The translations under genes and the position numbers were made by a program. From Mixophyes australis (taxonomy: Eukaryota; Chordata; Amphibia; Anura; Limnodynastidae), in contig JAVHZZ010000001.1 of assembly GCA_036250195.1 (NCBI GenBank), positions 392,906,783-392,970,782 on the forward strand: a DNA stretch of 64,000 nt. The letters are read 5' to 3'. The number at the start of each line of letters is the position of its first letter. Within the stretch, counting starts at the first letter, position 1. Shown here in pieces: positions 63,781 to 64,000 of the stretch. Below the pieces are notes generated by a model, which was given only the letters and a program-made list of their open reading frames with translations, was not told the origin of the DNA and searched no databases.

Positions 63781-64000
63781 TTTCCTCCCTTCACTTACCT
63801 TTTCTCCTCTCTTGGTCTTCTCTGCTGCTCTGTGCTCCATTGCTCCAGACTGACTGAATGCTGGGCATGACATGATGACATCACACCCAGCATTCAGACA
63901 GTCTGAATAGAGCACAGAGCAGCAGAGAGGAGGGATGCCGGCTCCGCGATCAGGTGAGTATGTTTTTTTTTTTTTTTAAACTAGCCTGCTCCCCCCACCA

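Larger units (their letters stand above)
62201..64000 (+). mobile_element. Family A element, right end beyond the window
   Basis: It begins CAGGGCTGCCAAGAAGAATT at 62201, directly after the octamer GTTGCGTT (62193-62200), which should reappear past the right end. The first 600 bp match the copy at 20215. The middle is a different minisatellite. The right part has GACATGATGACATCACACCC, as in the other copies. It is inserted in the RNase H of the retroelement. Confidence 0.9.

Noticed and set aside
62975..63870. Open plus-strand frames rich in Pro, Leu and Phe
   Set aside because: Translation of the family A minisatellite.

Overview
This is vertebrate nuclear DNA dominated by transposable elements. 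An anuran amphibian is the most likely source. The reasons are AT-rich intron-like or intergenic sequence, a mix of hAT, Tc1, L1, L2, tyrosine-recombinase (DIRS/Ngaro-like) and LTR elements, many fold-back MITEs, and LINE tails ending in a TATAAATAAA-type A-rich motif. The species call is inference, since no diagnostic host gene is visible. No complete host gene was found. Two short segments look like spliced exons: 27441-27543 (+) and 45351-45519 (-), the second with a decayed duplicate at 46023-46072.

Layout. 1-6757 holds no gene but several small MITEs. 6758-11720 is a complete hAT transposon with an 8-bp target duplication, a ZBED-like transposase on the minus strand broken by frame changes, and a 100-bp-period tandem array near each end. 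11943-12887 is a CpG-rich hAT MITE and a Tc1 fragment. 12888-22440 is a nested complex. A minus-strand L1 carries an LTR element (15023-18263), which itself carries a second LTR-like element (about 15551-18138). The same L1 also carries a hAT-type non-autonomous element, called family A here (20215-22112).

22440-29350 is mostly single-copy-looking sequence with LINE tails, one MITE and one candidate exon. 29355-31710 is a repeat holding a young 5'-truncated L1 with a 13-bp target duplication. 31713-35254 is a decayed hAT relative of the first. Its 3' part contains a clear piece of 18S rRNA gene and an almost perfect fold-back MITE. 36274-36844 is a short internally deleted derivative of the same hAT family. 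37316-40602 holds LTR remnants and a third hAT remnant.

40603-45000 has little that can be named. 45351-46072 holds the candidate coiled-coil exon and its duplicate. 46144-47290 is a cluster of MITEs. 48489-50660 holds a solo LTR inside a MITE, followed by a second copy (opposite orientation) of the promoter and palindrome-array element seen at 15551-18138. 50966-52700 (-) is a decayed coding region I cannot identify. 54664-55225 is an L2 3' end, 56375-57844 a full-length but dead Tc1 element, and 58505-62200 a decayed DIRS/Ngaro-like retroelement (gag-like domain, reverse transcriptase, RNase H). The last is interrupted at 62201 by another family A copy that runs off the window.

The genes do not form a pathway. 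The organising principle is insertion into insertion, and perfect target duplications fix many element boundaries. The most unusual signals are the 18S rRNA fragment in a hAT element, the arrays of small palindromes whose arms co-vary, the different minisatellites at one position in family A, and the paired 100-bp arrays of the full-length hAT.
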